Shown here one piece after another: positions 1-7,654 of a stretch of 11,385 bases of DNA. How positions within the stretch are numbered: the stretch's first letter is position 1; every line of letters begins with the position of its first letter. The stretch is from contig JAFAZU010000588.1 in assembly GCA_019239585.1 (NCBI GenBank), forward strand, positions 1 through 11,385, in the 5' to 3' direction. The DNA comes from Acidobacteriaceae bacterium (GTDB lineage Bacteria > Acidobacteriota > Terriglobia > Bryobacterales > Bryobacteraceae). The notes beneath the pieces were generated by a model that was given only the letters and a program-made list of their open reading frames with translations, was not told the origin of the DNA and ran no database searches. The position numbers and the translations under genes are program-made.

Positions 1-1619
1 TTTTCCGCTCTCGCGACCACGGCCAGTCCTGGGACCGCATCTCTCCCGACTTGACCACCAACAATCCCGAGAAGCAAAAACAGGAGGAGTCGGGCGGCAT
101 CACGGTCGACAATTCCGCAGCCGAGATGCACACCACCATCTACTCAATCTCCGAGTCGCCCAAGGAGGCCAGCCTGCTCTGGGTTGGCACGGACGACGGC
201 AACGTGCAGCTCACGCGCGATGCAGGCAAGACCTGGACGAACGTTGCGAAAAATGTTTCCGGCGTAGGGGATGCGCCCTGGGTATCCTGGCTCGAGGCGA
301 GCCGACACGACGCCGCAACCGCCTACGCCACCTTTGACCGCCACATGTATGGCGATATGAAACCGTACCTTTACCGCACTACTGACTATGGACGGACCTG
401 GACCCCGCTGACGCCCGAAGCTTCCGGCGTGCGCGGCTACGCTCACGTCATTAAGGAGGATACCGTCAACCCGCAGTTGCTCTTTCTGGGCACCGAATTC
501 GGACTCTGGATCAGCGTCGATGGCGGGCGTCAATGGGCAGCCTATCGCGGCACCGACTTCCCGGCGTCGGTCGCCGTGCGCGACATCGTCGTCCATCCAC
601 GCACGTCCGATCTTGTGCTCGCCACCCACGGACGCGGCATCTGGATCATTGATAACATCTCACCTCTGCGCGCGCTCCGCCTGGACCTGATGACGAACGA
701 CGCGCAGTTCATACCCCCACGCCCGGTCGTACAATACATGGAAACTTTTGGCGGCTGGAACGAGGGCGATTCTACATTCCGGGGACCGTCGCGGCCAACC
801 GCCGCATCTATCGATTACTACCAGCGAACGCGCCACATCTTCGGCGACCTCAAGATCGAGATTTTGGACAGCGCCGGTAATCTTGTCGACACGGTTCCGG
901 GCAGTAAACGGCGCGGCTTGAATCAGGCACGCTGGTCTATGCATCTCAAGCCGCCCAAGGTGCCTCCAGCCGCCACAGCGGCCTTTGGCGCCGCTACCGG
1001 ACCACGCGTGCTTCCCGGAACTTACACGGTAAAGATGACCAAAAACGACAAGGTGTACACCACCAAGCTCGATGTCGTGATGGACCCCCGTGCGCCCTAC
1101 ACCCTGGAGGACCGGAAAGCGCAGTTTGAGCTTTCCACACGCATTGCGGCGCTCCTGAACAGGATGAGTTGGGCGGTAGATGCGGTTGCCGGTCTGCGCG
1201 ATCAAGCTACTGCCCGCGCCGCCCGCGTGAATGACAACGCGCTCAAGCTGCACTTGACGGAGTTGGCCCGCTCCGCCGACGCCATTCGGACGGAAGTAGT
1301 CGCCACGAAGGAAGGCGGCGCGATCACGGGAGAGGAGCGGCTCCGCGAACTCATTGCCGGGCTGTATGGCGATGTGAGTTCTTATGAGGGCCGGCCCACT
1401 GCGTCGCAGGTGGAGCGTGCTGACGCGCTTGGCCGCGAACTCGAAGATGTCATTCGCAAGATCCAGTCGCTCGCCGGATCAGGTGTTACGGATTTGAACA
1501 ATCAGCTACAAGTCAAACGGCTCGACCCGATCCGTTTCATCTCGGAAGAGGATTGGCGTAAAGCGCACGCTGACGAACTCCCGGCCTATCGTCCGAACGG
1601 CGGACGCCCGCTTTACTGA
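1..1619 (+). CDS. Secreted Asp-box (BNR/sortilin-VPS10-like) beta-propeller protein, 5'-truncated
   Basis: The gene enters from the left edge in frame 3, and 538 residues are readable before the TGA at 1617-1619. The first visible residues already form an Asp-box (SRDHGQSW), so the TTG at 51 is not the real start. Further Asp-boxes, S/T-x-D-x-G-x-x-W/F, are TRDAGKTW, TTDYGRTW and SVDGGRQW. These mark blades of a beta-propeller as in BNR/sialidase and sortilin/VPS10 proteins. The motif THGRGIWIIDNISPLR closes the propeller; after it come a beta-rich domain and a helical C-terminal region. The next gene has the same order of elements, so the two are tandem paralogues. Such proteins are often labelled 'glycosyl hydrolase', but no catalytic residues can be assigned from the Asp-boxes alone. 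The substrate is unknown. Export is inferred from the paralogue's signal peptide, because this N-terminus lies outside the window. Confidence 0.85.
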   Translation, partial: FRSRDHGQSWDRISPDLTTNNPEKQKQEESGGITVDNSAAEMHTTIYSISESPKEASLLWVGTDDGNVQLTRDAGKTWTNVAKNVSGVGDAPWVSWLEASRHDAATAYATFDRHMYGDMKPYLYRTTDYGRTWTPLTPEASGVRGYAHVIKEDTVNPQLLFLGTEFGLWISVDGGRQWAAYRGTDFPASVAVRDIVVHPRTSDLVLATHGRGIWIIDNISPLRALRLDLMTNDAQFIPPRPVVQYMETFGGWNEGDSTFRGPSRPTAASIDYYQRTRHIFGDLKIEILDSAGNLVDTVPGSKRRGLNQARWSMHLKPPKVPPAATAAFGAATGPRVLPGTYTVKMTKNDKVYTTKLDVVMDPRAPYTLEDRKAQFELSTRIAALLNRMSWAVDAVAGLRDQATARAARVNDNALKLHLTELARSADAIRTEVVATKEGGAITGEERLRELIAGLYGDVSSYEGRPTASQVERADALGRELEDVIRKIQSLAGSGVTDLNNQLQVKRLDPIRFISEEDWRKAHADELPAYRPNGGRPLY

Positions 1620-1644
1620 TAAAACGTTCTAAAACAGGATAGAA

Positions 1645-4600
1645 ATGAAGCTTTCCCGCATTCGTGTTTTTTCCGCTCTTTCTTTGCTTACTGTTCTGGG
1701 GGCAGCCTTTGCTTCTGCCGCCGAGGGTTATGACCCTAAATTGTTTCTGGACCTGCGATGGCGCAATATCGGGCCTTTCCGTGGAGGCCGCACGAGGGCG
1801 CTGGCAGGCGTTCCAAGCCAGGCGAATACTTTCTTTATTGCTCAGGTCAATGGCGGCGTGTGGAAGACGAACGATTATGGGCATACCTGGAACCCAATCT
1901 TTGATGGTGAAGACACAGGGTCAGTGGGCGCTATCGCGGTTGCCGCTTCCGATCCCCGCGTGATCTATGTGGGCAGTGGGGAGGGGCTGCAACGGCCTGA
2001 CCTTTCAACCGGCGACGGTATTTACAAGTCAACGGACGGCGGCGAGACCTGGACGCACCTGGGGCTGCGCGAAGGCCAGCAGATCCCGCAAATCGCGGTT
2101 GATCCGCGCGATCCGAACCGGTTGTTTGTGGCTGTGCTCGGACATCCTTACGGGCCGAACGGGGAGCGCGGCCTTTTCCGCTCCACGGACGGTGGTCAAA
2201 CTTTCGAAAAAGTTCTCTACAAAGACGAGAACACAGGCGCCAACGATGTGAAGATCGACACTGGAAATCCGAACGTCGTTTACGCGTCCTTGTGGGAAGC
2301 GCGGCAGGGTCCGTGGGAAAATGCCGCCTGGAGCGGCAGCGGCGGCGGTATCTATAAATCAACTGATGGAGGAAGCCATTGGCAGCCCTTGACCAAAGGC
2401 TTGCCGCCTGAAGGCGTGATTCAAGCCAATATCGCCATTGCGCCCAGCCGGCCGGAGCGGCTCTTCGTAGCCATTGCCACATCAGGCGGGACTGGCATCT
2501 ACCGGTCTGATGACGCTGGGGAGAACTGGTCAAAAACCACGGACGACACACGGCCCGCGGCCCGCATTGGAGGAGGCGACCTGCCGGTTCCGGTTGTGGA
2601 TCCGAAGAATCCCGAAATTGTCTACAGTGCAAGCGTGGTCACCTGGAAGTCGGTCGACGGCGGAAAAACGTGGACGGGCATCCGGGGAGCGCCGGGCGGG
2701 GATGATTATCAGGGCATCTGGATTAATCCGAACCACCCGGAGGTCATGCTGGTAGTGAGCGATCAGGGTGCAATTGTCACCGTAAATGGCGGCGAAACCT
2801 GGACGGATTGGTACAACCAGCCTACGGCGCAAATGTACCATGTGTCGGCGGACAATGCTTTTCCCTACCGCGTGTGCAGCGGCCAGCAGGAGAGCGGATC
2901 GGCTTGCGTTCTGACGCGCGGATCGGATGGCGAGATTACGTTTCGCGATTGGCATCCCGTGGGAGTGGAAGAGTATGGGAACGCCGTGCCGGATCCGTTG
3001 GACCCGGACATTATCTACGGCGGCAAGGTGACCCGCTACGACCGGCGGACGGGTCAGGTACAGAATGTCGGCCCCAAACCTGTTCGGACAGCGGACTTCC
3101 GGGTGCTTCGCACTGCGCCGCTCGCCTTTTCGGCGATTGATCCGCACACGCTTTACTTCGCCGGGAACACGCTTTGGAAGACACGGAACGACGGTCAAAA
3201 TTGGCAGCAAATCAGCCCCGACCTGACACGGAAAACGTGGCCGGTGCCGGAAAGCGTCGGCAAATATCGAAATGCACCCACTGCTCAACCGACGCAGCGC
3301 GGCGTCATTTATGCAATTGCGCCCTCACCGCTGGACATCAACACAATCTGGGCAGGAACAGACGATGGCCTAGTCCATGTCACAACCGATGGCGGAGCGA
3401 CCTGGAAGAATGTCACGCCCTCAGCGCTGATCCCCTGGGCCAAGGTGTCAATTATCGACGCGGGACATTTCCGTCGCGGTGCGGCTTACGTAGCGGTGAA
3501 CACTTTCCGGTTGGACGATCTTCGTCCGCATATTTACCGGACGGGCGATGGCGGCAGGACCTGGAAAGAGATTGTGGAAGGCATACCGGACGGTGCCGCT
3601 ATTAATGTGGTGCGGGAAGATCCGAGACGTGAGGGCTTGCTGTTCGCGGGCAGCGAACGGGCCGTGTATGTGTCTTTTGATAATGGCGATCATTGGCAAT
3701 CGCTGCGTGTGAACATGCCGGCGACGTCGATACGCGATCTGCTGATTAAGGATGATGATTTAATTGCTGCCACACATGGACGCGGCTTCTGGATTCTGGA
3801 TGATATCGAGCCGCTCCGGGAGTTAAGCGGCTCTGTTGTTAATACACAGGCTCATTTATTTCAGCCGCAAACGGCGATTCGGGTCCGCTGGAACACGAAC
3901 ACGGATACGCCGCTGCCACCGGATGTACCCGCCGGCAAGAACCCGCCGGATGGCGCTGTGATTGATTACCTGATCGGAAACGGGGCTGACAGTAATGTAA
4001 AACTGGAGATCTTTGATTCGTTAGATCATTTAATCAGAAGATACTCCAGCAGCGATCCGGCGCCCCCAGTCGACCCTCATCTCGCCATACCCCGGTATTG
4101 GTTGCGGCCTCCCGAGCATCTTTCGAATGAGCCCGGCCTACATCGCTTTTTATGGGACATGCACTATACGCCTTTGCCGGTCAAGCATGTGGATTATCCC
4201 ATGCAGGCTGTGTTCGAGGATACGCCTCCCCAGGCGGATGCACCGTGGGTAATGCCGGGCTCCTATATCGTTAAATTAACTGCCGGTGGGCAATCTTATA
4301 CGCGCTCCCTGACGGTCAAAATGGACCCGCGCGTCCGCACATCCACGAAAGGTTTGTCACAGCAATTTACGCTTTCAAAGCAGATTTACGATGATCTTCT
4401 TGCCAGTACGAATGCGCTTGAAGAGATCCGGGCGTTTCGCGCGCAATTGCGGCAGCATATGCAAAGTGCCGGGGGCGCTACGGCCGGAGGCATGGCGGAC
4501 CTGGATGGGAAAGCGCTGGCCTTACAAGGCGAAGCGGAAGGCCGTGGTGCACGCCGGGGAGCAGCGGGTCCAGACACAATTTCGAGCATTAATGGCACGC

Positions 4601-4737
4601 TTACGTCTCTTTTGCAAGGCTTGCAGGAGGCTGATGTAGCGCCAACGTCCCAGGCGATAGCCGCTGTTGCGGACCGGCGCGCAGCCTTGGCGAAGCTGCT
4701 GCAAAGCTGGGCTGCTCTTAAAGCACAAAGTCAATAA
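1645..4737 (+). CDS. Secreted Asp-box (BNR/sortilin-VPS10-like) beta-propeller protein, full length
   Basis: This 1030-residue protein starts at ATG 1645, with a weak AGGAT Shine-Dalgarno about 6 bases upstream. Residues 1-26 are a typical signal peptide: basic start, hydrophobic core, ASAA cleavage region. The mature part opens with LRWRNIGPFRGGRTRALAG, a hallmark opening of these acidobacterial/Bacteroidetes propellers. Eleven Asp-box-like motifs follow, at about residues 75-82, 129-136, 180-187, 239-246, 288-295, 336-343, 379-386, 513-520, 580-587, 633-640 and 677-684. That suggests two propellers, or one large ten-bladed sortilin-type propeller. Residues 710-726 (THGRGFWILDDIEPLRE) match the upstream gene, as does the beta-rich domain after it (GSYIVKLTAGG near 872). 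A helical C-terminus of about 130 residues contains a low-complexity Gly/Ala stretch. It lies 25 bases after its paralogue and is probably co-transcribed. Enzymatic activity is unproven; surface or periplasmic binding is equally possible. Confidence 0.9.
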   Translation: MKLSRIRVFSALSLLTVLGAAFASAAEGYDPKLFLDLRWRNIGPFRGGRTRALAGVPSQANTFFIAQVNGGVWKTNDYGHTWNPIFDGEDTGSVGAIAVAASDPRVIYVGSGEGLQRPDLSTGDGIYKSTDGGETWTHLGLREGQQIPQIAVDPRDPNRLFVAVLGHPYGPNGERGLFRSTDGGQTFEKVLYKDENTGANDVKIDTGNPNVVYASLWEARQGPWENAAWSGSGGGIYKSTDGGSHWQPLTKGLPPEGVIQANIAIAPSRPERLFVAIATSGGTGIYRSDDAGENWSKTTDDTRPAARIGGGDLPVPVVDPKNPEIVYSASVVTWKSVDGGKTWTGIRGAPGGDDYQGIWINPNHPEVMLVVSDQGAIVTVNGGETWTDWYNQPTAQMYHVSADNAFPYRVCSGQQESGSACVLTRGSDGEITFRDWHPVGVEEYGNAVPDPLDPDIIYGGKVTRYDRRTGQVQNVGPKPVRTADFRVLRTAPLAFSAIDPHTLYFAGNTLWKTRNDGQNWQQISPDLTRKTWPVPESVGKYRNAPTAQPTQRGVIYAIAPSPLDINTIWAGTDDGLVHVTTDGGATWKNVTPSALIPWAKVSIIDAGHFRRGAAYVAVNTFRLDDLRPHIYRTGDGGRTWKEIVEGIPDGAAINVVREDPRREGLLFAGSERAVYVSFDNGDHWQSLRVNMPATSIRDLLIKDDDLIAATHGRGFWILDDIEPLRELSGSVVNTQAHLFQPQTAIRVRWNTNTDTPLPPDVPAGKNPPDGAVIDYLIGNGADSNVKLEIFDSLDHLIRRYSSSDPAPPVDPHLAIPRYWLRPPEHLSNEPGLHRFLWDMHYTPLPVKHVDYPMQAVFEDTPPQADAPWVMPGSYIVKLTAGGQSYTRSLTVKMDPRVRTSTKGLSQQFTLSKQIYDDLLASTNALEEIRAFRAQLRQHMQSAGGATAGGMADLDGKALALQGEAEGRGARRGAAGPDTISSINGTLTSLLQGLQEADVAPTSQAIAAVADRRAALAKLLQSWAALKAQSQ

Positions 4738-5095
4738 GAAGCTACAAGCGTATCCAGCCGCCACGGCCATGGTCGCCGCCCTTAGCCTAGCGGTTGCTTG
4801 GCTCTGAAATCGGCTCTTATCGTCGTGCGGCACTGAGAACCGAATAAAACATTTTCAACTGATATTGATTTATACTCTAATTTTTGCTATTTCTGAAATC
4901 ACGGAGCCAAGTCTGCTGGCGAGGGCGCTGTGATGGAGGAGGCACAGACCACATGAAAGCCAAAGGATTCCTTCCTGCCAGGGCGATTCATGTACTCGGA
5001 AGCCGGTCTCGACTCCACACCATAAGTCTTGCTTTCCAACTCCACAAGGAGTATGGCTGATTGATTTTCCCTGAAGCTTAAAGGAGCGTTGTTAT
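4738..5095. other. Intergenic region with weak regulatory-like signals
   Basis: These 358 bases separate the propeller gene from the fibre gene, and no convincing long gene lies in them. An imperfect inverted repeat at 4811-4842 (CGGCTCTT paired with GAGAACCG around GTGCGGCAC) could be a poor terminator for the upstream gene, but it lacks a clear T tract. An AT-rich stretch around 4846-4890 holds a good -10 hexamer (TATACT, 4871-4876), though nothing resembling a -35 box sits 17 bases before it. The 9-mer TCTGAAATC occurs at 4803-4811 and 4892-4900, and GAGCCAAG (4904-4911) is the inverted copy of 4797-4804. A possible 35-codon ORF (4953-5060) is listed separately. The fibre gene's Shine-Dalgarno, AAAGGAG, is at 5080-5086. 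Confidence 0.5.
4953..5060 (+). CDS. Possible small ORF upstream of the fibre gene (35 aa)
   Basis: ATG 4953 opens a 35-residue frame (MKAKGFLPARAIHVLGSRSR...) that ends at TGA 5058-5060. A GGAGGAGG sequence lies about 10 bases upstream, which is a good if slightly distant ribosome-binding site. The product is basic, has no recognisable domain, and ends 35 bases before the fibre gene. It could be a leader peptide, a short untranslated-region ORF, or chance. The purine-rich site is the main argument for it; composition gives no support. I do not recognise a family. Confidence 0.2.
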   Translation: MKAKGFLPARAIHVLGSRSRLHTISLAFQLHKEYG

Positions 5096-6571
5096 ATGTC
5101 TCGATTTGGCTTAGTTGCTGCTATCGCCACAGTAGGGTTGTTCTGTTCTATTTCTGTTTGGGGTCAATCTCCTCAAAACTTTGTTTCTGTAATGCCTTGC
5201 CGTGTAGCTGACACACGCAACCCGGCGGGCGCATTCGGCTCATATATGACGGCGGGCTCTACGCGCAGCTTTCCGATCCCCTCCGGTACTTGCGGCATTC
5301 CGACGAATGCCGCTGCCTATTCCTTGAATGTCACAGTCGTGCCTAAAGGGCCGCTGGACTTTCTTACTATGTGGCCGACCGGTCAACAACAACCGAACGT
5401 TTCAACGCTGAACTCGCCCAGCGGCCAAATTGTTGCCAATGCCGCCATTATTCCGGCTGGCACCAATGGAGCAGTGGATGTGTATGTGACAAACAGCACG
5501 GATGTAATCCTGGACATTAACGGATACTTCTTACCACAAACGCCGCAGGCGATTAACACTGTGATAGGCAGTGGAAGCCTTTCCTCTAACACAACGGGAA
5601 GCGCAGATACTGCCATAGGGTTTAGAGCGCTTTGTTTAAATACAGAAGGAAGTAACAACACTGCCACAGGTGCGTCAGCACTTCAAAGCAACACTTCTGG
5701 ACACTTTAATAACGCATTTGGGGCTTCAGCACTGGGATCAAATGTCACTGGATCGAACAACTCAGCCTTCGGGGGCGAAGCGCTTAAGGGGAACCTTACT
5801 GGAAGTAACAATACCGCCATCGGCTCAGGGGCGCTTACAATAAGCCAGACGGCCATCGGAAACACTGCCATCGGTGCGCTCGCCCTTCTGAATAGTATTG
5901 GAAGCTTCAACACTGCTCTAGGAAGTTCGGCTCTGTTTCAAAACACCGGGGGATCCAATAATATTGGAATCGGTGTAAACGGCGGCGTAAATTTAACGAA
6001 CGGCAGCTTCAATATTGAGATCGGCAATCAGGGTACAAGCATCGATTCAAACGTCATCCGCATTGGAGACAACAGCAACCAGACCCGTACCTTTATTGCT
6101 GGTATCAGCAACGCTTTAGGCACCGGATCAGTCGTTTTGATCGACCCTAACGGCCAACTTGGTATCGTTCCATCGTCCGAGCGTTACAAGGAAGATATTC
6201 ATGATATGGCTGGAACCAGTGATGCGCTTATGCAACTTCGCCCCGTGACGTTCCGCTATAAGCAGGCGACCAACGGCGGGAACAAGCCGCTGCAATACGG
6301 TCTAATCGGAGAAGAAGTCGCTAAAGTCTATCCCGAGTTAGTGGTCTACGGCAAGGACGGGCAGGTTGAATCAGTTCAATACCATCAGTTTCCGGCGCTG
6401 CTGTTAAACGAATGGCAGAAACAGCAGCGCGCGATCAAGCAACAGCAGGAGCAAATCCAACAGCAGAAACAGCTAATGCATTCTTTAGAGTCGCGCATAG
6501 CGGCGCTGGAAGGATTGCTGCACGATCAAGTTCCGGCAGTGAGTTCGTCGCCCAGTGAGAATCGGCACTAA
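5096..6571 (+). CDS. Secreted fibre/adhesin-like protein with DTR domain, YadA-head-type repeats and Peptidase_S74 chaperone domain
   Basis: This 491-residue protein starts at ATG 5096 after AAAGGAG (9-base spacing). Residues 1-23 are a signal peptide (cleavage near VWG/QS). Residues ~28-146 form the beta-rich 'PCRVADTR' domain common on secreted acidobacterial and actinobacterial proteins. Residues ~172-306 are eight repeats of about 17 residues (TAIG-x2-AL-x4-TGSNN type), resembling the left-handed beta-roll heads of trimeric adhesins. From ~355 comes a Peptidase_S74 (intramolecular chaperone) domain. Its start, S360-S-E-R-Y-K365, fits the Ser/Lys self-cleavage dyad known from phage endosialidase fibres, with the same five-residue spacing. 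A Gln-rich coiled coil (~440-472) ends it. By family knowledge, S74 trimerises the fibre and then cuts itself off. The gene looks more A/T-rich than its neighbours, so it may be acquired. No other phage genes are nearby, so a surface fibre or adhesin is favoured over a prophage tail. Confidence 0.85.
   Translation: MSRFGLVAAIATVGLFCSISVWGQSPQNFVSVMPCRVADTRNPAGAFGSYMTAGSTRSFPIPSGTCGIPTNAAAYSLNVTVVPKGPLDFLTMWPTGQQQPNVSTLNSPSGQIVANAAIIPAGTNGAVDVYVTNSTDVILDINGYFLPQTPQAINTVIGSGSLSSNTTGSADTAIGFRALCLNTEGSNNTATGASALQSNTSGHFNNAFGASALGSNVTGSNNSAFGGEALKGNLTGSNNTAIGSGALTISQTAIGNTAIGALALLNSIGSFNTALGSSALFQNTGGSNNIGIGVNGGVNLTNGSFNIEIGNQGTSIDSNVIRIGDNSNQTRTFIAGISNALGTGSVVLIDPNGQLGIVPSSERYKEDIHDMAGTSDALMQLRPVTFRYKQATNGGNKPLQYGLIGEEVAKVYPELVVYGKDGQVESVQYHQFPALLLNEWQKQQRAIKQQQEQIQQQKQLMHSLESRIAALEGLLHDQVPAVSSSPSENRH
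5609..6013 (+). repeat. Eight tandem ~51-base repeats encoding a 17-residue beta-roll unit
   Basis: Residues 172-306 of the fibre protein divide into eight units, all 17 residues long except one of 16. The consensus is T-A-I/F/L-G-x-x-A-L-x-x-N-x-T/G-G-S-N/F-N. Units begin, for example, TAIGFRAL, TATGASAL, NAFGASAL, SAFGGEAL and TAIGSGAL. The DNA copies have diverged while the protein pattern is kept, so the array looks old and under selection rather than recently duplicated. Confidence 0.8.
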
Positions 6572-6601
6572 GGATATCGGCCTGACAATATTGGATGCAG
6601 T

Positions 6602-7558
6602 TCATTTTGAAGGCAGCTTGTTGTTTGATGGAGCAGCTTCAGCCTGACGAACCAAACGGCGTGACTCGTACTCGGAAGTCAGAAAGGCGCCTGCAAAGAC
6701 CAGAACCCCTCCGGCTAGCTGAAATGCGTGCAGCCTTTCGCGCAGGGTGAGGGCGGAAAGGATCACTCCGAAGAACGAGAGTAAATAAATTGACGCCGAC
6801 ACTTGGCTGACCGCTAGCCGCTTTAACACCCACATCCAAAGAACCATAGCTAGTCCCCAGGAGAGGCCGCCCAGTACCAACAGTGCCAGCCAAGCTGACA
6901 TCGGATAGACACTCGCGCGATAGAACGGTTGGGAGTCGAAGGTGATTGATAGGACCGCGCAACAGATTATCGCGATCACGTATCCGTACATAAGCACTTC
7001 CAACTCGGTAAAGCGCTGGAGTAGGTTCTTACTGAACACGTTATAGAAGGCGCTCCCAGCCCCGGCCAGCAAAATAACTGCGTTCCCGGCCAGCAGAGCC
7101 ACCGTGAACGAGCCGCCAGCGAGATCCTGGCGAGAGATCAGCAGCGTGCCGCCAAGCGCCAGCGTTAGGCTGAGGATGCGAATTAATGTTAAATGCTCCC
7201 CCAAAAGTAGAAAGGCCATGAGCACCATTAGAACCGGAATGGTTAAGGACAGAATGGCGGCATTCGCAGCCGTTGAGTGCGAAATCCCCCAGGCCAGGAG
7301 GACGGAGGGCGGCAGAATGCCCAGAATCGCTAAAAGTGTAAACTGTAAAAGCGCTTGACCTGGCTTAGTGCTCGCTTGGGGCTTCGCCTTGGCTCGTTCA
7401 CGAAGAAAAAATGGTAGTAGCAGGAGCGCTCCGATCAGCAATGTCCAGAAATTCAGGGACGCAGCATCCAGGTGGTCTGAGGCAACTTTGTAAGCCGGGT
7501 ATTGTGCCGCCCACATCAGGTTGACAAGACATAAAGTCCCGAGGTTTAAGAAGCGCAT
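6602..7558 (-). CDS. EamA/DMT-family membrane transporter (10 TM)
   Basis: This 318-residue integral membrane protein starts at ATG 7558-7556, preceded on its strand by the purine-rich AAGGCGAAGGGA. Ten hydrophobic helices fall into two halves (about residues 5-140 and 155-290), the internal duplication typical of EamA drug/metabolite transporters. Each half ends with the family's helix 4-5 signature: LGEHLTLIRILSLTLALGG in the first, LRERLHAFQLAGGVLVFAG in the second. The N-terminal LVNLMWAAQYPAYKVA matches the usual first helix. The C-terminus is short, charged and probably cytoplasmic. Family members export amino acids, nucleotides or other metabolites, and the substrate cannot be predicted here. 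It follows the anti-sigma gene by 96 bases on the same strand, so it may be the last gene of that transcript. It converges with the fibre gene, 30 bases away, with no clear terminator between. Confidence 0.9.
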   Translation of the reverse strand: MRFLNLGTLCLVNLMWAAQYPAYKVASDHLDAASLNFWTLLIGALLLLPFFLRERAKAKPQASTKPGQALLQFTLLAILGILPPSVLLAWGISHSTAANAAILSLTIPVLMVLMAFLLLGEHLTLIRILSLTLALGGTLLISRQDLAGGSFTVALLAGNAVILLAGAGSAFYNVFSKNLLQRFTELEVLMYGYVIAIICCAVLSITFDSQPFYRASVYPMSAWLALLVLGGLSWGLAMVLWMWVLKRLAVSQVSASIYLLSFFGVILSALTLRERLHAFQLAGGVLVFAGAFLTSEYESRRLVRQAEAAPSNNKLPSK

Positions 7559-7654
7559 TCCCTTCGCCTTTACAGCGTCAAATGTGAGCTCACCGGTTTC
7601 CCTCTGAACAAAGCAGACCGACTCCGCGCTTCGGCACTCTTGCCGTGAACTAGA
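7559..7654. other. Gap between anti-sigma and EamA genes, with a 10-bp palindrome
   Basis: This 96-base spacer contains the perfect palindrome GTGAGCTCAC (7584-7593), about 25 bases upstream of the transporter start. It could be an operator half-site pair, but ten-base palindromes also occur by chance. No hairpin with a T tract is seen, so transcription from the anti-sigma gene could continue into the transporter. Confidence 0.25.

Noticed and set aside
1931..3288. Long - strand ORFs (1931-2632 and 2530-3288) opposite the second propeller gene
   Set aside because: They are Arg/Pro-rich with no domains and lie inside a gene with eleven Asp-box motifs in the + frame. They are antisense shadows of GC-rich coding DNA.
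4865..4876. Sigma-70 promoter using TTGATT and TATACT
   Set aside because: The two hexamers are directly adjacent with no spacer, and the region 17 bases before TATACT (AACATT) does not resemble a -35 box.
5096..6571. Part of a prophage, suggested by the tail-fibre-type S74 domain
   Set aside because: There is a signal peptide, a bacterial DTR domain, and no other phage structural, lysis or integrase genes in the window.
7584..7593. Palindrome GTGAGCTCAC as an operator
   Set aside because: It is short, single-copy as far as I can see, and has no recognised regulator. It is recorded only as part of the spacer.
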